Shown piece after piece: positions 1-8,924 of a stretch of DNA of 64,000 nt (the stretch's first letter is position 1; the number at the start of each line of letters is the position of its first letter). The stretch spans positions 94,067 to 158,066 of the forward strand of contig NZ_JAKWJQ010000008.1 in the NCBI RefSeq assembly GCF_022761015.1. Reading direction: 5' to 3'. The position numbers and the translations under genes are program-made. This DNA comes from Humibacter sp. RRB41 (GTDB lineage Bacteria > Actinomycetota > Actinomycetes > Actinomycetales > Microbacteriaceae). The notes beneath the pieces are model-generated. The model saw only the letters and a program-made list of their open reading frames with translations, was not told the origin of the DNA and searched no databases.

Positions 1-1594
1 CCGCAGGCAACTGGCCGTCGGCCTGCTGGCTCGTCTCGAGATCTGCGATCCACTTGTCGAGGAACGCCGCGCTGTCGAAAGCCGCGAGCTCGTACTCGGC
101 TACCGAAGCGGTGTCTCCCGTCCAAGCCGCCTGCTCCCGGGTTGGACAATCCTCCGGCACGCCGTGCACGTTGTTCAGAAGAGTTCGAGAGGCCGTGACC
201 AGAAGCCGGTCGATCGTTCGGCTGTCGGTCGTCACTGAGCCCGACGGCGTCAGATCCGTATGCATCGAGTGGGCAGAGACGGTGACGAGCGAGTTTTCCG
301 GCAGCCCTCTGATCTCCAGATAGCGGAAACCGAAGTAGGCGAACCACGGCTCGTGGGTTTCTCCCGCGACGCCGCCCGACACGTACTCCACCAGTTGGCG
401 GTCGCGGCCATGGTCGTACGGCATCGTGAGGTTCGTGGTGTCGATGTGGCCGTCCTCGCCGATGTGCTCACCGTGCAGCACCTGGATGACGGTGCCTTCC
501 GGCACGCCCTCCCTCAGCACGAGTCTCGATCGACCCGCGATATTCGCACCGATGTCGAAGCGACGAGAACCCTCTGAGCGCCCGATCTCCTGCGGAACGA
601 AGGCTTTGATCGTGCGTAGCGCCGGCGTCGGATCCGCGGACACGTCAGTGGGTGGCGTCGCTGCAGTCGTTGGCAGCGCCATCGGCTCCACGATGATCGG
701 GGCGTGCGGTGGTGCCGCTTCGTCGACGGGTGCGCGCGCGTCATGACGCTCGAGATAGAAGGGTTCATCGACCGCGATCTCGGACATCGTCACCTCGGAG
801 TCGACTCCCGGGGCGATCCAGGTCACCGAGCCGTCCTCGTGTCGGATCACCAGCTCCGCGAGGAGCCGGGGCGGTTGCGCAGTACGTGCCCACTCTCCGA
901 GTCCCATGACGAAACCGAGCGTGTTCTCACCCGTGTCGAGCAGGTCGGTGACGTCGTAGCTCCGGTACAGCGCTCGGACGAAGTCGGTCCTCGTCGGATC
1001 GATCCGGTCGGAATTGACTGCTGCCTCATTGACGAATGCCCGAGCGAGTCCCTGGGCCGTGAAGTGCAGTCGTGCTTCAACGACAGGGCGGGAGAGGTGG
1101 AACCGCGTGACGACACGGGAGCGATGGGCGATCGACAGCCATCGTGCTTGCCAGTCGGCGTAGACGAGGGGCCCCGTCTCAAGACTCGAATCAGCCCATG
1201 GCGACCATCGCCCGTCGTGAGCGGCCACCCGCACACGCCACTCGTATCGTGAGTGAGCAGACAGTTCACGAGCGATTGCAATCTCGGTGTCGGCCGAGGT
1301 TACCGTTCCCGACCGCCACACGATCTGCCCTGAGGAGTCCCGCACTTCGACCTCGAAGGCGGATGTGCCCGGCAGTGATTGCTCCTGGGGAATCTTCCAG
1401 CCGAGGACCGGCATCGCGGATGCCATGGTCGTCACGAGGCGCTCGCGAGCGGGCCGCAACGCCGATCGACCGTCTGCGACCAGCCCGAGAGGGGCGCCGA
1501 TCGGGCGGCTCTCGGCCGACGAGGTCTTGCGGTCGAGGCAGTCGCTCGCGCTCGGCAGAATCATTCCGGTGCTTTCCCCGTCACTCGACGTCAT
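1..1594 (-). CDS. alpha-L-rhamnosidase, GH78, truncated by window edge (N-terminal 531 residues)
   Basis: The enzyme family hydrolyses terminal alpha-L-rhamnose from glycosides. The frame is open from ATG 1594 to the window edge, so the C-terminal half is missing. It aligns along its whole length with the 1048-residue protein at 9967-13113: an N-terminal fibronectin-like/Bac_rhamnosid_N region, then the conserved motif EDCPTREQAAWTGD at about residues 475-488, which carries the general acid region of GH78. No signal peptide is visible, so it is probably cytoplasmic. It is divergent from the LacI gene at 1763, and a palindromic operator lies 23 bases upstream of its start. Family assignment is secure; the exact rhamnoside substrate is not known. 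Confidence 0.9.
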   Translation of the reverse strand, partial: MTSSDGESTGMILPSASDCLDRKTSSAESRPIGAPLGLVADGRSALRPARERLVTTMASAMPVLGWKIPQEQSLPGTSAFEVEVRDSSGQIVWRSGTVTSADTEIAIARELSAHSRYEWRVRVAAHDGRWSPWADSSLETGPLVYADWQARWLSIAHRSRVVTRFHLSRPVVEARLHFTAQGLARAFVNEAAVNSDRIDPTRTDFVRALYRSYDVTDLLDTGENTLGFVMGLGEWARTAQPPRLLAELVIRHEDGSVTWIAPGVDSEVTMSEIAVDEPFYLERHDARAPVDEAAPPHAPIIVEPMALPTTAATPPTDVSADPTPALRTIKAFVPQEIGRSEGSRRFDIGANIAGRSRLVLREGVPEGTVIQVLHGEHIGEDGHIDTTNLTMPYDHGRDRQLVEYVSGGVAGETHEPWFAYFGFRYLEIRGLPENSLVTVSAHSMHTDLTPSGSVTTDSRTIDRLLVTASRTLLNNVHGVPEDCPTREQAAWTGDTASVAEYELAAFDSAAFLDKWIADLETSQQADGQLPA

Positions 1595-1616
1595 CGTCAG
1601 CGTTCGCTGAATGCGG

Positions 1617-1628
1617 TGAAACGTATCA
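1617..1628. promoter_or_regulatory. LacI-type operator TGAAACGTATCA
   Basis: This 12-bp near-palindrome lies between the divergent GH78 gene (start 1594) and LacI gene (start 1763). The identical 12-mer occurs at 13211-13222 in front of the other large GH78 gene, and related sites lie at 8755, 13353, 20298 and 23445. The recurrence upstream of functionally linked genes is the evidence; which of the three LacI paralogues binds is inference. Confidence 0.7.
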
Positions 1629-1762
1629 CAGATCTTGAGCGCTCTGACCGACACAGCCGCAGTCTTTTCAACGGAAAGCACCCGAGTAATCGATATGATG
1701 GGGCGAGGAAAACAGTCCTTCGGGCGCGAAATGGCCGCTCGAGATATGGGAGTGGTGCAACA

Positions 1763-2770
1763 GTGGTCAGCATTCGGGACGTGGCATTGCGTGCAAACGT
1801 GTCCATCGGCACGGTGTCGAAGTACCTGAACGCACCGCAGCGTGTCGCGCCGGACACCAAGAAGCGGATCAGCAAAGCGATCAAGGATCTCGGCTACATC
1901 CGCAACGAGGCTGCTCGGCAGCTCCGTGCCGGAGAGAGCCGAACGCTCGCGTTCGTCGCTCTCGAGCTCAACAACCCGTTTTTCGGGGACGTTGCGGATG
2001 CAATGGAGAGACGAGCCGCACAGAGCGGGCTCTTCCTGTTCATCGTGAGTAGCAACGGCGACGCAGGACGGGAGGGTCAGTACATCGAGATGTTCGCGCA
2101 GCAGCGGGTCTACGGCGTGATCCTTGCGTCGGGTATGACCAGAGAACGCGAACTCGACCTGCTGTTCAAGCGTCGGATACCGACAGTTCTGGTCGACGCG
2201 TACAGCCAGACCGACAGGTTCTCATCGACATCGGTGGACGACTTCCTCGGAGCCGAGCGAGCCGTCAGCCACCTGATCGCGCAGGGCTGCCGGTCGATCG
2301 CGTTCATCGGCGGAGAGATCCAGATCCATCAGATCGCCGAACGGCTGCGCGGGGCGCGCGCAGCCGTCGACGCGCATCCTGGTGTGCGGCTGGAGGTGAT
2401 TCCCACAGTGGAACGTTCCGTGCAGGCGGGGCTCGTCGCCGGCGAGCAGTTCCTCGGCAGAAAGCGAGCGGACTGGCCGGACGGTATCTTCGCCGCGAAC
2501 GACTCGCTCGCCATCGGGATCATGCAAGCGATTTCGTCGGGAAGCGAGCTCCGCATTCCAGAGGACATCGCCGTTGTCGGCTACGACGATATCGACTTCG
2601 CCTCGTCGGCAGCAGTGCCGCTGTCAACGGTCAGGAGGCCGCGAGAGGTCTTCGGACGGAGTGCCGTCGACCTGGTGAAGGACCAGGCCGAGTCGTCGGA
2701 ACCGCTTCCGGTTCGCAGCATCGTGATCCAGCCGGAGTTGATCATCCGTCAAAGCTCACAGCGGGTCTAG
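1763..2770 (+). CDS. LacI-family transcriptional repressor (rhamnoside island, copy 1)
   Basis: This 335-residue protein has an N-terminal LacI helix-turn-helix (recognition helix VSIGTVSKYLN), a hinge segment AARQLRAG, and a periplasmic-binding-protein-like effector domain with the NPFF, FAANDSLAIG and VVGYDDIDFA signatures. I chose GTG 1763 because the HTH starts three residues later and GGGAG lies about ten bases upstream; the longer open frame upstream has no family similarity. A TATGAT hexamer at 1694-1699 may be its -10. It is divergent from the truncated GH78 gene and has 335 residues like the repressor at 8925, its closest relative here. The likely role is sugar-responsive repression of rhamnoside genes. 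Confidence 0.9.
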   Translation: MVSIRDVALRANVSIGTVSKYLNAPQRVAPDTKKRISKAIKDLGYIRNEAARQLRAGESRTLAFVALELNNPFFGDVADAMERRAAQSGLFLFIVSSNGDAGREGQYIEMFAQQRVYGVILASGMTRERELDLLFKRRIPTVLVDAYSQTDRFSSTSVDDFLGAERAVSHLIAQGCRSIAFIGGEIQIHQIAERLRGARAAVDAHPGVRLEVIPTVERSVQAGLVAGEQFLGRKRADWPDGIFAANDSLAIGIMQAISSGSELRIPEDIAVVGYDDIDFASSAAVPLSTVRRPREVFGRSAVDLVKDQAESSEPLPVRSIVIQPELIIRQSSQRV

Positions 2771-2827
2771 TCCAATCGGGCGCGCTCGACTCGGAGGCCC
2801 ACGGTCAATGGTGCTTCTCATCGCGCT

Positions 2828-4285
2828 TCACTTGATGCGTCCACCGGCAGGCCGAACCACCCGCGGCGGGAACGCGGTGGCCGCGAACCCGCGCAGTGAC
2901 TCCAGATCACTCCCGAGGAAAGAACTCGAGCCCGCACCGATCGCCCGCGCCTGCACGAGCACGTTACCCAGTGCCGTGGCCTCGCTCGGTCCGGCGAGCA
3001 CGGTGCGGCCGGAACGAGCGGCGACCGATCGGCAGAGCAGTTCATTGCGACTGCCACCGCCGACGATGTGGATGGCCGGCGCGTCGCGGCCGCTCAGCGC
3101 TGCGGCCTTCTCGACGGTGTCGGCGAAGGTCTGCGCGAGGCTCTCGATGATCGAACGCACCGTCTCGGCGATGCCGGACGGACCGCACCGCCCGCGCTCG
3201 TCGAACCATGCGGCGATCCGTGCAGGCATGTCGCCAGGCGCCATGAACACCGGGTCGTCCGCGTCGAAGAGCGGCACGGCGTGGGCCACTTCTGCCGCGG
3301 CGCCCAACAGATCGGCGAGCGCGAGCGTGGTCGTGCCGTCTTCGCGCCATTGCCGAACGCTCTCGTCGAGCAACCACAGGCCCATCACGTTGTGCAAGAA
3401 GCGCACGCGCCCGTCGACGCCGAGCTCGTTGGTGAAGCCGGCGGTACGGGCATCCTCGGTGAGTATCGGGCGCTCCAGTTCGAGACCGACCAGGCCCCAG
3501 GTACCGCAGCTGATGTAGGCGAAGTCATCGGTCGTGGCAGGAACCCCCACGACGGCGGATGCCGTGTCGTGCGATCCGACGGTCACCATCGGCGTCTCGC
3601 CGAGCGTTGCGATCTGACCGACGACGGTTCCGGGATCGACGAGTGCCGGAAACAGCGTTCGATCGAGCCCGAGCAGCTCGAGGAGATGGTTGTCCCACTC
3701 GTGAGTGCGTGCATCCAGCAGTCCGGTGGTCGACGCGTTCGTGCGTTCCGCCACCTCGCGCCCGGTCAGCAGCGCGACGACCAGGTCGGGAATGAGGAGA
3801 ATCCGGCTCGCGTCATCCAGCACACCGTCGAGACGATCGGTTTCGAGCTGGTACAGGGAGTTGAACGGCAAGTACTGCAGACCGTTGCGCTCGAAGAGCT
3901 CGCGGTCGGTGATGTGTTCGCCGACCCACCGAACGCCGCGTTCGGAGCGTTCATCCCGATAGTGGAACGGCTCGCGCAGCAGCTCGCCACCTGCCATCAA
4001 GCCGTAGTCGACGGCCCAGGAGTCGACGCCGACGCTTGCGAGCTCGCCCGCCGCCCGATGAGCCGCACCGAGCCCGGCTTGCACATCGCCGAAGATGCGC
4101 GCGAAGTCCCAGTGCCATCCGTCGACGCGGCGCTCGGCCCCCGTCCGGAAGCGGGAGACCTCGTCGAGACGGATGCCGTCGGAAGACACGGTCCCCGCGA
4201 TGACCCGTCCGCTCGTCGCGCCGAGGTCGACCGCGGCGACGGTGACCTCCGCTCGACGACTAGCGCTTGTCGGGGTGCCGCTCAT
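2828..4285 (-). CDS. rhaB: rhamnulokinase
   Basis: RhaB phosphorylates L-rhamnulose to L-rhamnulose 1-phosphate with ATP in the cytoplasm. The 485-residue protein is a full-length FGGY-family kinase. The phosphate-binding start AVDLGATSGRV (18-28), DSWAVDYGL (88-96), PFHYRDER, and the catalytic-base motif GSHDTASAVVG are typical of rhamnulokinases rather than of xylulo- or glycerol kinases. A GGGSRN motif near the C-terminus matches the ADP-binding region. Its ATG overlaps the stop of rhaD by four bases (ATGA), so translation is probably coupled. It is the last gene of the rhaM-rhaI-esterase-rhaD-rhaB operon and converges with the LacI gene at 1763-2770. Confidence 0.95.
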   Translation of the reverse strand: MSGTPTSASRRAEVTVAAVDLGATSGRVIAGTVSSDGIRLDEVSRFRTGAERRVDGWHWDFARIFGDVQAGLGAAHRAAGELASVGVDSWAVDYGLMAGGELLREPFHYRDERSERGVRWVGEHITDRELFERNGLQYLPFNSLYQLETDRLDGVLDDASRILLIPDLVVALLTGREVAERTNASTTGLLDARTHEWDNHLLELLGLDRTLFPALVDPGTVVGQIATLGETPMVTVGSHDTASAVVGVPATTDDFAYISCGTWGLVGLELERPILTEDARTAGFTNELGVDGRVRFLHNVMGLWLLDESVRQWREDGTTTLALADLLGAAAEVAHAVPLFDADDPVFMAPGDMPARIAAWFDERGRCGPSGIAETVRSIIESLAQTFADTVEKAAALSGRDAPAIHIVGGGSRNELLCRSVAARSGRTVLAGPSEATALGNVLVQARAIGAGSSSFLGSDLESLRGFAATAFPPRVVRPAGGRIK

Positions 4286-6336
4286 CGCAGGAATGCGGCC
4301 GCGACGCCGGAGTCGACGGGGATGTGGAGGCCCGTAGTGCGCGACAGCTCCGGACCGGTGAGCACGTACACCGCGTCGGCGACGTTCTCTGGCACGACCT
4401 CGCGCTTGAGGATGGTGCGGTTCGCGTAGTACTGGCCGAGCTCCTCCTCTTTGACGCCGTAGGTCGCGGCGCGGTTGGCGCCCCAGCCGGAGGCGAAGAT
4501 GCCGGAGCCGCGCACGACCCCGTCGGGGTTGATGCCGTTGACGCGCACGCCGTGTTCGCCGAGCTCGACGGCGAGCAGCCGCACCTGGTGCGCCTGGTCG
4601 GCTTTGGTCGCGGAGTACGCGATGTTGTTCGGGCCGGCGAAGACGCTGTTCTTGGAGGAGATGTAGACGATGTCGCCGCCGAGGCCCTGGGCGATGAGGG
4701 CGGATGCCGCGGCCTTCGACACCAGGAATGAGCCCTTGGCCATCACGTCGTGCTGCAGGTCCCAGTCCTTTTCGGTGGTCTCCAGCAACGGCTTCGAGAG
4801 CGAGAGCCCCGCGTTGTTGACGATGAGGTCGATGCCGCCGAACGCGAGCACCGTCGCGTCGATCGCGGCCTGCACGCCCGCGGCATCCGCGACGTTCGCT
4901 GCCACGCCGATGGCGACATCCGTGCTGCCGAGCTCTGCGGCGACGGCCTGCGCCTTCTCAAGGTCGAGGTCGGCCACGACGACGCAGGCGCCCTCTTTCG
5001 CCAGCCGGGTGGCGATGGCCTTGCCGATGCCGGATGCTGCGCCTGTGACGAACGCGATGCGCCCCTGGTGGGTCTTCGGCTTCGGCAGGCGCTGGAGCTT
5101 GGCCTCCTCGAGCGTCCAGTACTCGATGCGGAACTTCTCGGCATCCGAGATGGGAGAGTAGGTGGAGAGCGCTTCTGCGCCGCGCATCACGTTGATCGCG
5201 TTCACGTAGAACTCGCCCGCCACGCGAGCGGTCTGCTTGTTCGCGCCGTAGCTGAACATGCCGACGCCGGGAACGAGGACGATGAGCGGGTCCGCGCCGC
5301 GAATCGCAGGGCTTCCCTCGCCGGTTGAGCTTGTCGGAACCGCGTACCGGTCGTAGTAGGCCTGGTAGTCGGTGCGGTACTGCTCGTGCAGTTCCTTCAG
5401 CCGGGCGATCTGCTCCTCGGGAGTCGCCGTCGCCGGCAGGTCGAGAATGAGCGGTTTCACCTTCGTGCGAAGGAAGTGGTCAGGGCAGCTGGTACCCAGC
5501 GCCGCCAGCGCGGGCGCCTTCTCCGACGCCAGAAAGTCGAGCACTGCATGCGAGTCGGTGTAGTGCCCGACCATCGGCTTGTCGTGGGATGCCAGCCCGC
5601 GAATCGTGGGAGCCAGTGCGGCGGCACGGGCCGTACGCTCGGCATCCGGCAACGCCTCGAACCCGGCGCGAACGCCGCCGAACGGTTCGGGATGCCCGTG
5701 CTCGGCGATGTAGTCGGCCGCAGTCTGAATGATCCACAGCGAGTTCGCCTCGGCCTCCTGCGACGTGTCGCCCCACGCCGTGATGCCGTGTCCACCGAGC
5801 ACCGCGCCCATCACGTCGGGGTTGGCGGCCTTGATGGCGGCGATGTCCAGGCCGAGCTGGAATCCGGGCCGACGCCACGGAACCCACGCGACTTTGCCGC
5901 CGAAGATCGTGGCGGTGAGCGCCTCACCGTCGGCGGCGGTCGCGATCGCGATGCCGGAGTCCGGGTGCAGGTGGTCGACGTGCGCGGCATCCACCAGCGC
6001 GTGCATCGCCGTGTCGATCGACGGCGCGGCGCCGCCCTTGCCATGCAGGCAGTAGTCGAACGCGGCGACCATCTCGTCCTCGCGCTCGACGCCCGGGTAG
6101 ACGTTCACGAGCGACCGCAAACGGTCGAGGCGCAGTACGGCCAAGCCGGACTCGTCCAGCGTGCCGAGGTCGCCGCCGGAGCCCTTCACCCAGAGCAGCT
6201 CGACGTCCTCGCCGGTCACAGGGTCGGTCTCGGTGCCCTTCGCCGAGGTGTTGCCCCCCGCGTAGTTCGTGTTGCGCGGGTCGGAGCCGAGGCGGTTCGA
6301 GCGTGCAAGCAGGTCTGCAACTGCCTGGTTGGTCAT
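4282..6336 (-). CDS. rhaD: bifunctional rhamnulose-1-phosphate aldolase / short-chain (lactaldehyde) dehydrogenase
   Basis: The 684-residue protein fuses a class II aldolase/adducin domain (about 1-410) to a short-chain dehydrogenase (about 425-684). The aldolase half has the metal-site signature HVDHLHPDSG and the GGHGITAWG motif. The dehydrogenase half has TGAASGIG for NAD binding, NNAG, and the catalytic YSATK. This is the architecture of the Gram-positive/rhizobial RhaD-ADH (RhaEW-like) family: it splits L-rhamnulose 1-phosphate to dihydroxyacetone phosphate and L-lactaldehyde and oxidises the latter. It begins at ATG 6336 with an AAGGA box, 27 bases after the esterase gene. A short repeat-like insertion lies in the linker region at 5323-5341. 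Confidence 0.95.
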   Translation of the reverse strand: MTNQAVADLLARSNRLGSDPRNTNYAGGNTSAKGTETDPVTGEDVELLWVKGSGGDLGTLDESGLAVLRLDRLRSLVNVYPGVEREDEMVAAFDYCLHGKGGAAPSIDTAMHALVDAAHVDHLHPDSGIAIATAADGEALTATIFGGKVAWVPWRRPGFQLGLDIAAIKAANPDVMGAVLGGHGITAWGDTSQEAEANSLWIIQTAADYIAEHGHPEPFGGVRAGFEALPDAERTARAAALAPTIRGLASHDKPMVGHYTDSHAVLDFLASEKAPALAALGTSCPDHFLRTKVKPLILDLPATATPEEQIARLKELHEQYRTDYQAYYDRYAVPTSSTGEGSPAIRGADPLIVLVPGVGMFSYGANKQTARVAGEFYVNAINVMRGAEALSTYSPISDAEKFRIEYWTLEEAKLQRLPKPKTHQGRIAFVTGAASGIGKAIATRLAKEGACVVVADLDLEKAQAVAAELGSTDVAIGVAANVADAAGVQAAIDATVLAFGGIDLIVNNAGLSLSKPLLETTEKDWDLQHDVMAKGSFLVSKAAASALIAQGLGGDIVYISSKNSVFAGPNNIAYSATKADQAHQVRLLAVELGEHGVRVNGINPDGVVRGSGIFASGWGANRAATYGVKEEELGQYYANRTILKREVVPENVADAVYVLTGPELSRTTGLHIPVDSGVAAAFLR
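5323..5341. repeat. REP-like palindromic sequence inside the rhaD coding region
   Basis: GGTTGAGCTTGTCGGAACC starts and ends with complementary GGTT/AACC and closely resembles, from memory, a short dispersed palindrome common between genes in Microbacteriaceae. Here it is translated in frame as part of an extra Ser/Thr/Gly-rich stretch in the aldolase domain of rhaD, just before RGADPLIVLVPGVG. Whether it came from a repeat insertion is inference. Confidence 0.35.
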
Positions 6337-6363
6337 GGGGGTCCTTCGTTCAAGAGTGCGTGT

Positions 6364-7176
6364 TCAAGATTTCGTCGTGAGCCACGCGTGGAAGCGGCCG
6401 ATCGTTTCGAGCGCGGCGGGGCTGTCCGGTCTGTTGAGATGTCCGTGCTGCACGCCGGGCTCGACGTGGTATTCGTGTTCGACGCCGTTTGCCGAAAGCA
6501 GTTCCGCATACGCCTGCGCCGAAGGCCGCAGCCCGTCGATCTCGCTCGCGACGATGATGATCGGGGGAAGACCTGAGGGGTCCACTGTGCCAGGAACGGC
6601 GGCGGGTGGTGCCTGGTCCAGCGGTCCAGCGATGAAGCGGCGGTACATGGCTGTGACGTAGTCGGGCCCACTCCGGTCGCCGACGGGGAGGGTTTCGAGC
6701 AACTCGATGAGGTCTGGGGACGGTGCAGCCTGAACCGCGTGCAGCGTGGGGTACGCGAGCATGACAGTGGCCGGCTGGGAAGCGCCGCTTGCCGCGAAGT
6801 CGCCGTCTCGCAGTCGAAGCGCCGCGCCGAGCGCCAGGTTGCCACCGGCGCTGGCGCCCCCGAGATGCAGGGCGCCCGGAGCGCCCAGCTCGTCGGCGTT
6901 CCCGCACAGCCAGGTCCACGCTGCAAGCACGTCATCGGACGGTGCGGGGAAGCGCACCGTCTCGGTGGCGAGTCGGTAATCGGCGGTCACGACGAGATGT
7001 CCGCGCTGCGCGAGCGAGTCGGCCACCCAGTCGGCTTCGGGCATCGTCAGGTCGCCGCCGCTGAAGCCGCCGCCGTGCAGCCACAACAGCGCGTCGCCGC
7101 TCGGGTGCTCAGGCCGATAGACCCGTAACGGTACGCCAGCGGCATCCGCCTCCGTGAACGAGCTCACGCGCCCCAT
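6364..7176 (-). CDS. alpha/beta-hydrolase fold esterase in the rha operon
   Basis: This is a 270-residue esterase of the hormone-sensitive-lipase type. It has the oxyanion motif HGGGF (about residues 34-38), the nucleophile elbow GGASAGG, and a C-terminal His in VEPGVQHGH. No signal peptide or membrane segment is visible. It lies within the rhamnose operon and its start overlaps the end of rhaI by 13 bases. The context suggests removal of acyl (for example acetyl) groups from rhamnose or rhamnosides before catabolism, but that substrate is inference; the family also covers general carboxylesterases. Confidence 0.8.
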   Translation of the reverse strand: MGRVSSFTEADAAGVPLRVYRPEHPSGDALLWLHGGGFSGGDLTMPEADWVADSLAQRGHLVVTADYRLATETVRFPAPSDDVLAAWTWLCGNADELGAPGALHLGGASAGGNLALGAALRLRDGDFAASGASQPATVMLAYPTLHAVQAAPSPDLIELLETLPVGDRSGPDYVTAMYRRFIAGPLDQAPPAAVPGTVDPSGLPPIIIVASEIDGLRPSAQAYAELLSANGVEHEYHVEPGVQHGHLNRPDSPAALETIGRFHAWLTTKS

Positions 7177-8330
7177 CCCGCTTGCGTGCCGCCCACCCGG
7201 TCGGCCTCGATCTTCTCCTGGTAGCCCGATGCCGCATACGCAGCCATCGGCTCAGCCGACAGCCCGCGGGACTCGCGCCATGAGGCGAGATCGCCACGGA
7301 CATCCGTGTAGAAAGCGTCCATCAGGATGCCATTGGCTCCGAGTACGTCCCCCGCGCTCTGCGCCTTCGCCAGAGCGTCGGTGTCCACGAGCAGCGCCCG
7401 CGCGGTCATCTCCTGCACGTTGAGCACCGAGCGGATCTGGCCGGGTATCTTCTTCTCGATGTTGTGGCACTGGTCGAGCATGAACGCCACGCCGGAGTCG
7501 ACGCCGTAGCCCCCGCCGCGGATGACTTCGTAGAGGATGCGGAACAACTGGAACGGGTCGGCGGCGCCGACGATCAGATCGTCATCCGCGTAGAACCGGG
7601 AGTTGAAGTCGAACGAGCCGAGCTTTCCCAGTCGTAGCAACTGCGCGACGATGAACTCGATGTTGGTTCCAGGCGCGTGATGTCCGGTGTCGAGGCAGAC
7701 GAACGCCCGGTCGCCGAGAGCGACGGTGTGTGCGTAGCTGGTGCCCCAGTCCGGCACATCGGTGTGGTAGAACGCCGGCTCGAAGAACTTGTACTCGAGC
7801 ACGAGCCGCTGGTCGTCGCCGATCCGCTCGTAGATCTTCGCCAGCGAGTCGGCGAGTCTGTCCTGGCGGGCGCGAATGTCATCCTGCCCCGGATAGTTCG
7901 TGCCGTCCGCGAGCCAGATCTTCAGGTCGCGCGAACCCGTCTCGTTCATCACATCGATGCACTCGAAATGATGGTCGATGGCCTTCTGCCGGACCGCCGG
8001 ATCGGAGTGCGTCACTGAGCCGAGCATGTACGCGTCATCCTGGAAGGTGTTCGAGTTGACGGTGCCGAGCGCGACGCCGTTGTCCTCGGCATGCTTCTTC
8101 AGGTCCGAATACGAATCGACCAGATCCCACGGGATGTGCAGCGCGACGCTCGGAGCGAGGCCCGTGTACTTGTGCACCTGTGCGGCGTCCGAGATCTTCT
8201 CGAACGGATCGCGCGGAACACCCGCCTGTCCGAAGACCTTGAAGCGGGTGCCCGAATTGCCGAACGCCCATGAGGGGAGTTCGATCGCCTGCTGCTCGAG
8301 CAGTGCCAGGGTTTCGGTGGGAATGGTCAT
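7164..8330 (-). CDS. rhaI: L-rhamnose isomerase
   Basis: RhaI interconverts L-rhamnose and L-rhamnulose using divalent metal in a TIM barrel. The 388-residue protein matches the Gram-positive/Pseudomonas-type RhaI family rather than E. coli RhaA; recognisable stretches include WAFGNSGTRFKVFGQ at the N-terminus, LEYKFFEPAFYHTDVPDWG, CLDTGHHAPGTNIE and the metal-site region DFNSRFYADDDL. It starts at ATG 8330, overlapping the rhaM stop by four bases, and ends 13 bases inside the esterase gene. It is the second gene of the rhaM-first operon. Confidence 0.93.
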   Translation of the reverse strand: MTIPTETLALLEQQAIELPSWAFGNSGTRFKVFGQAGVPRDPFEKISDAAQVHKYTGLAPSVALHIPWDLVDSYSDLKKHAEDNGVALGTVNSNTFQDDAYMLGSVTHSDPAVRQKAIDHHFECIDVMNETGSRDLKIWLADGTNYPGQDDIRARQDRLADSLAKIYERIGDDQRLVLEYKFFEPAFYHTDVPDWGTSYAHTVALGDRAFVCLDTGHHAPGTNIEFIVAQLLRLGKLGSFDFNSRFYADDDLIVGAADPFQLFRILYEVIRGGGYGVDSGVAFMLDQCHNIEKKIPGQIRSVLNVQEMTARALLVDTDALAKAQSAGDVLGANGILMDAFYTDVRGDLASWRESRGLSAEPMAAYAASGYQEKIEADRVGGTQAGWGA

Positions 8331-8710
8331 GAGGCAAGGCCCTTCTGCGGCGCGGTGGTCGCTGACGCGAGTTGGTCGTTCAGGTTGAAGATTTCGGGGA
8401 TGCGGGTGAAGCCCTGGTCGGGGCGACCGTCGAGGCCGGCGAAGAACGGGGCCATCTCGGTTTCCCAGCGTGCTGCGACCTCGGAGGTGGCGAGATAGTC
8501 CTCTGATGCCTGAAGATCGGCGGTCTCGAAATAGCCGATCAGCTGCCCGTCATCGCGCAGGAAGATCGAATAGTTGCGGCGGCCGGATGCCTCGATCTCA
8601 CGCAACATCTCCGGCCAGACGGCCGCGTGCCGTTCGCGATACGCCTCGAGCCGGTCGGTGCGCACGTGCAGCGTGAAGCAGACGCGCGTCGTGTGATCTG
8701 TTGAAGTCAT
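8327..8710 (-). CDS. rhaM: L-rhamnose mutarotase
   Basis: RhaM converts beta- to alpha-L-rhamnose so that the isomerase receives its preferred anomer. The 127-residue protein belongs to the YiiL/RhaM dimeric ferredoxin-like family. Residues Y24, H28, Y47 and W82 sit exactly six positions later than the catalytic Tyr18, His22, Tyr41 and Trp76 of the E. coli enzyme. It starts at ATG 8710 after an AGGAGC box and is the first gene of the rha operon; its stop overlaps the rhaI start. The operon promoter and operator lie 45-91 bases upstream. Confidence 0.95.
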   Translation of the reverse strand: MTSTDHTTRVCFTLHVRTDRLEAYRERHAAVWPEMLREIEASGRRNYSIFLRDDGQLIGYFETADLQASEDYLATSEVAARWETEMAPFFAGLDGRPDQGFTRIPEIFNLNDQLASATTAPQKGLAS

Positions 8711-8754
8711 GCCCGCTCCTGGTCCGCGCCGTCACCGGTCGGGAAACTCTGCCC

Positions 8755-8801
8755 TGAATCGTTTCATTGATCAGGTTAGGTTCGGCAGTATGCGATGTCA
8801 A
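8755..8801 (-). promoter_or_regulatory. rha operon promoter with LacI-type operator
   Basis: On the minus strand a consensus -35 TTGACA (8801-8796) and a -10 TAACCT (8778-8773) are separated by 17 bases. Six bases further on is the palindrome TGAAACGATTCA (8766-8755), which would cover the transcription start. The layout is that of a LacI-repressed promoter and repeats at 13320-13364 and 23445-23488. Confidence 0.8.
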
Positions 8802-8924
8802 GTTCGCTCGCCGAGGCCGGCTCGACCCTCCTCCAGGCAGTGAGTGAACCCGGTCTCGAAGTCGGTGATGGCCTCTCTAGGATGTAATGACCGAGGGCGG
8901 GGTGAGCGCCGGAAAGGCGGGAAC

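Noticed and set aside
3068..4429. 453-residue plus-strand frame opposite rhaB
   Set aside because: It is antisense to rhaB, has no family features and typical shadow composition.
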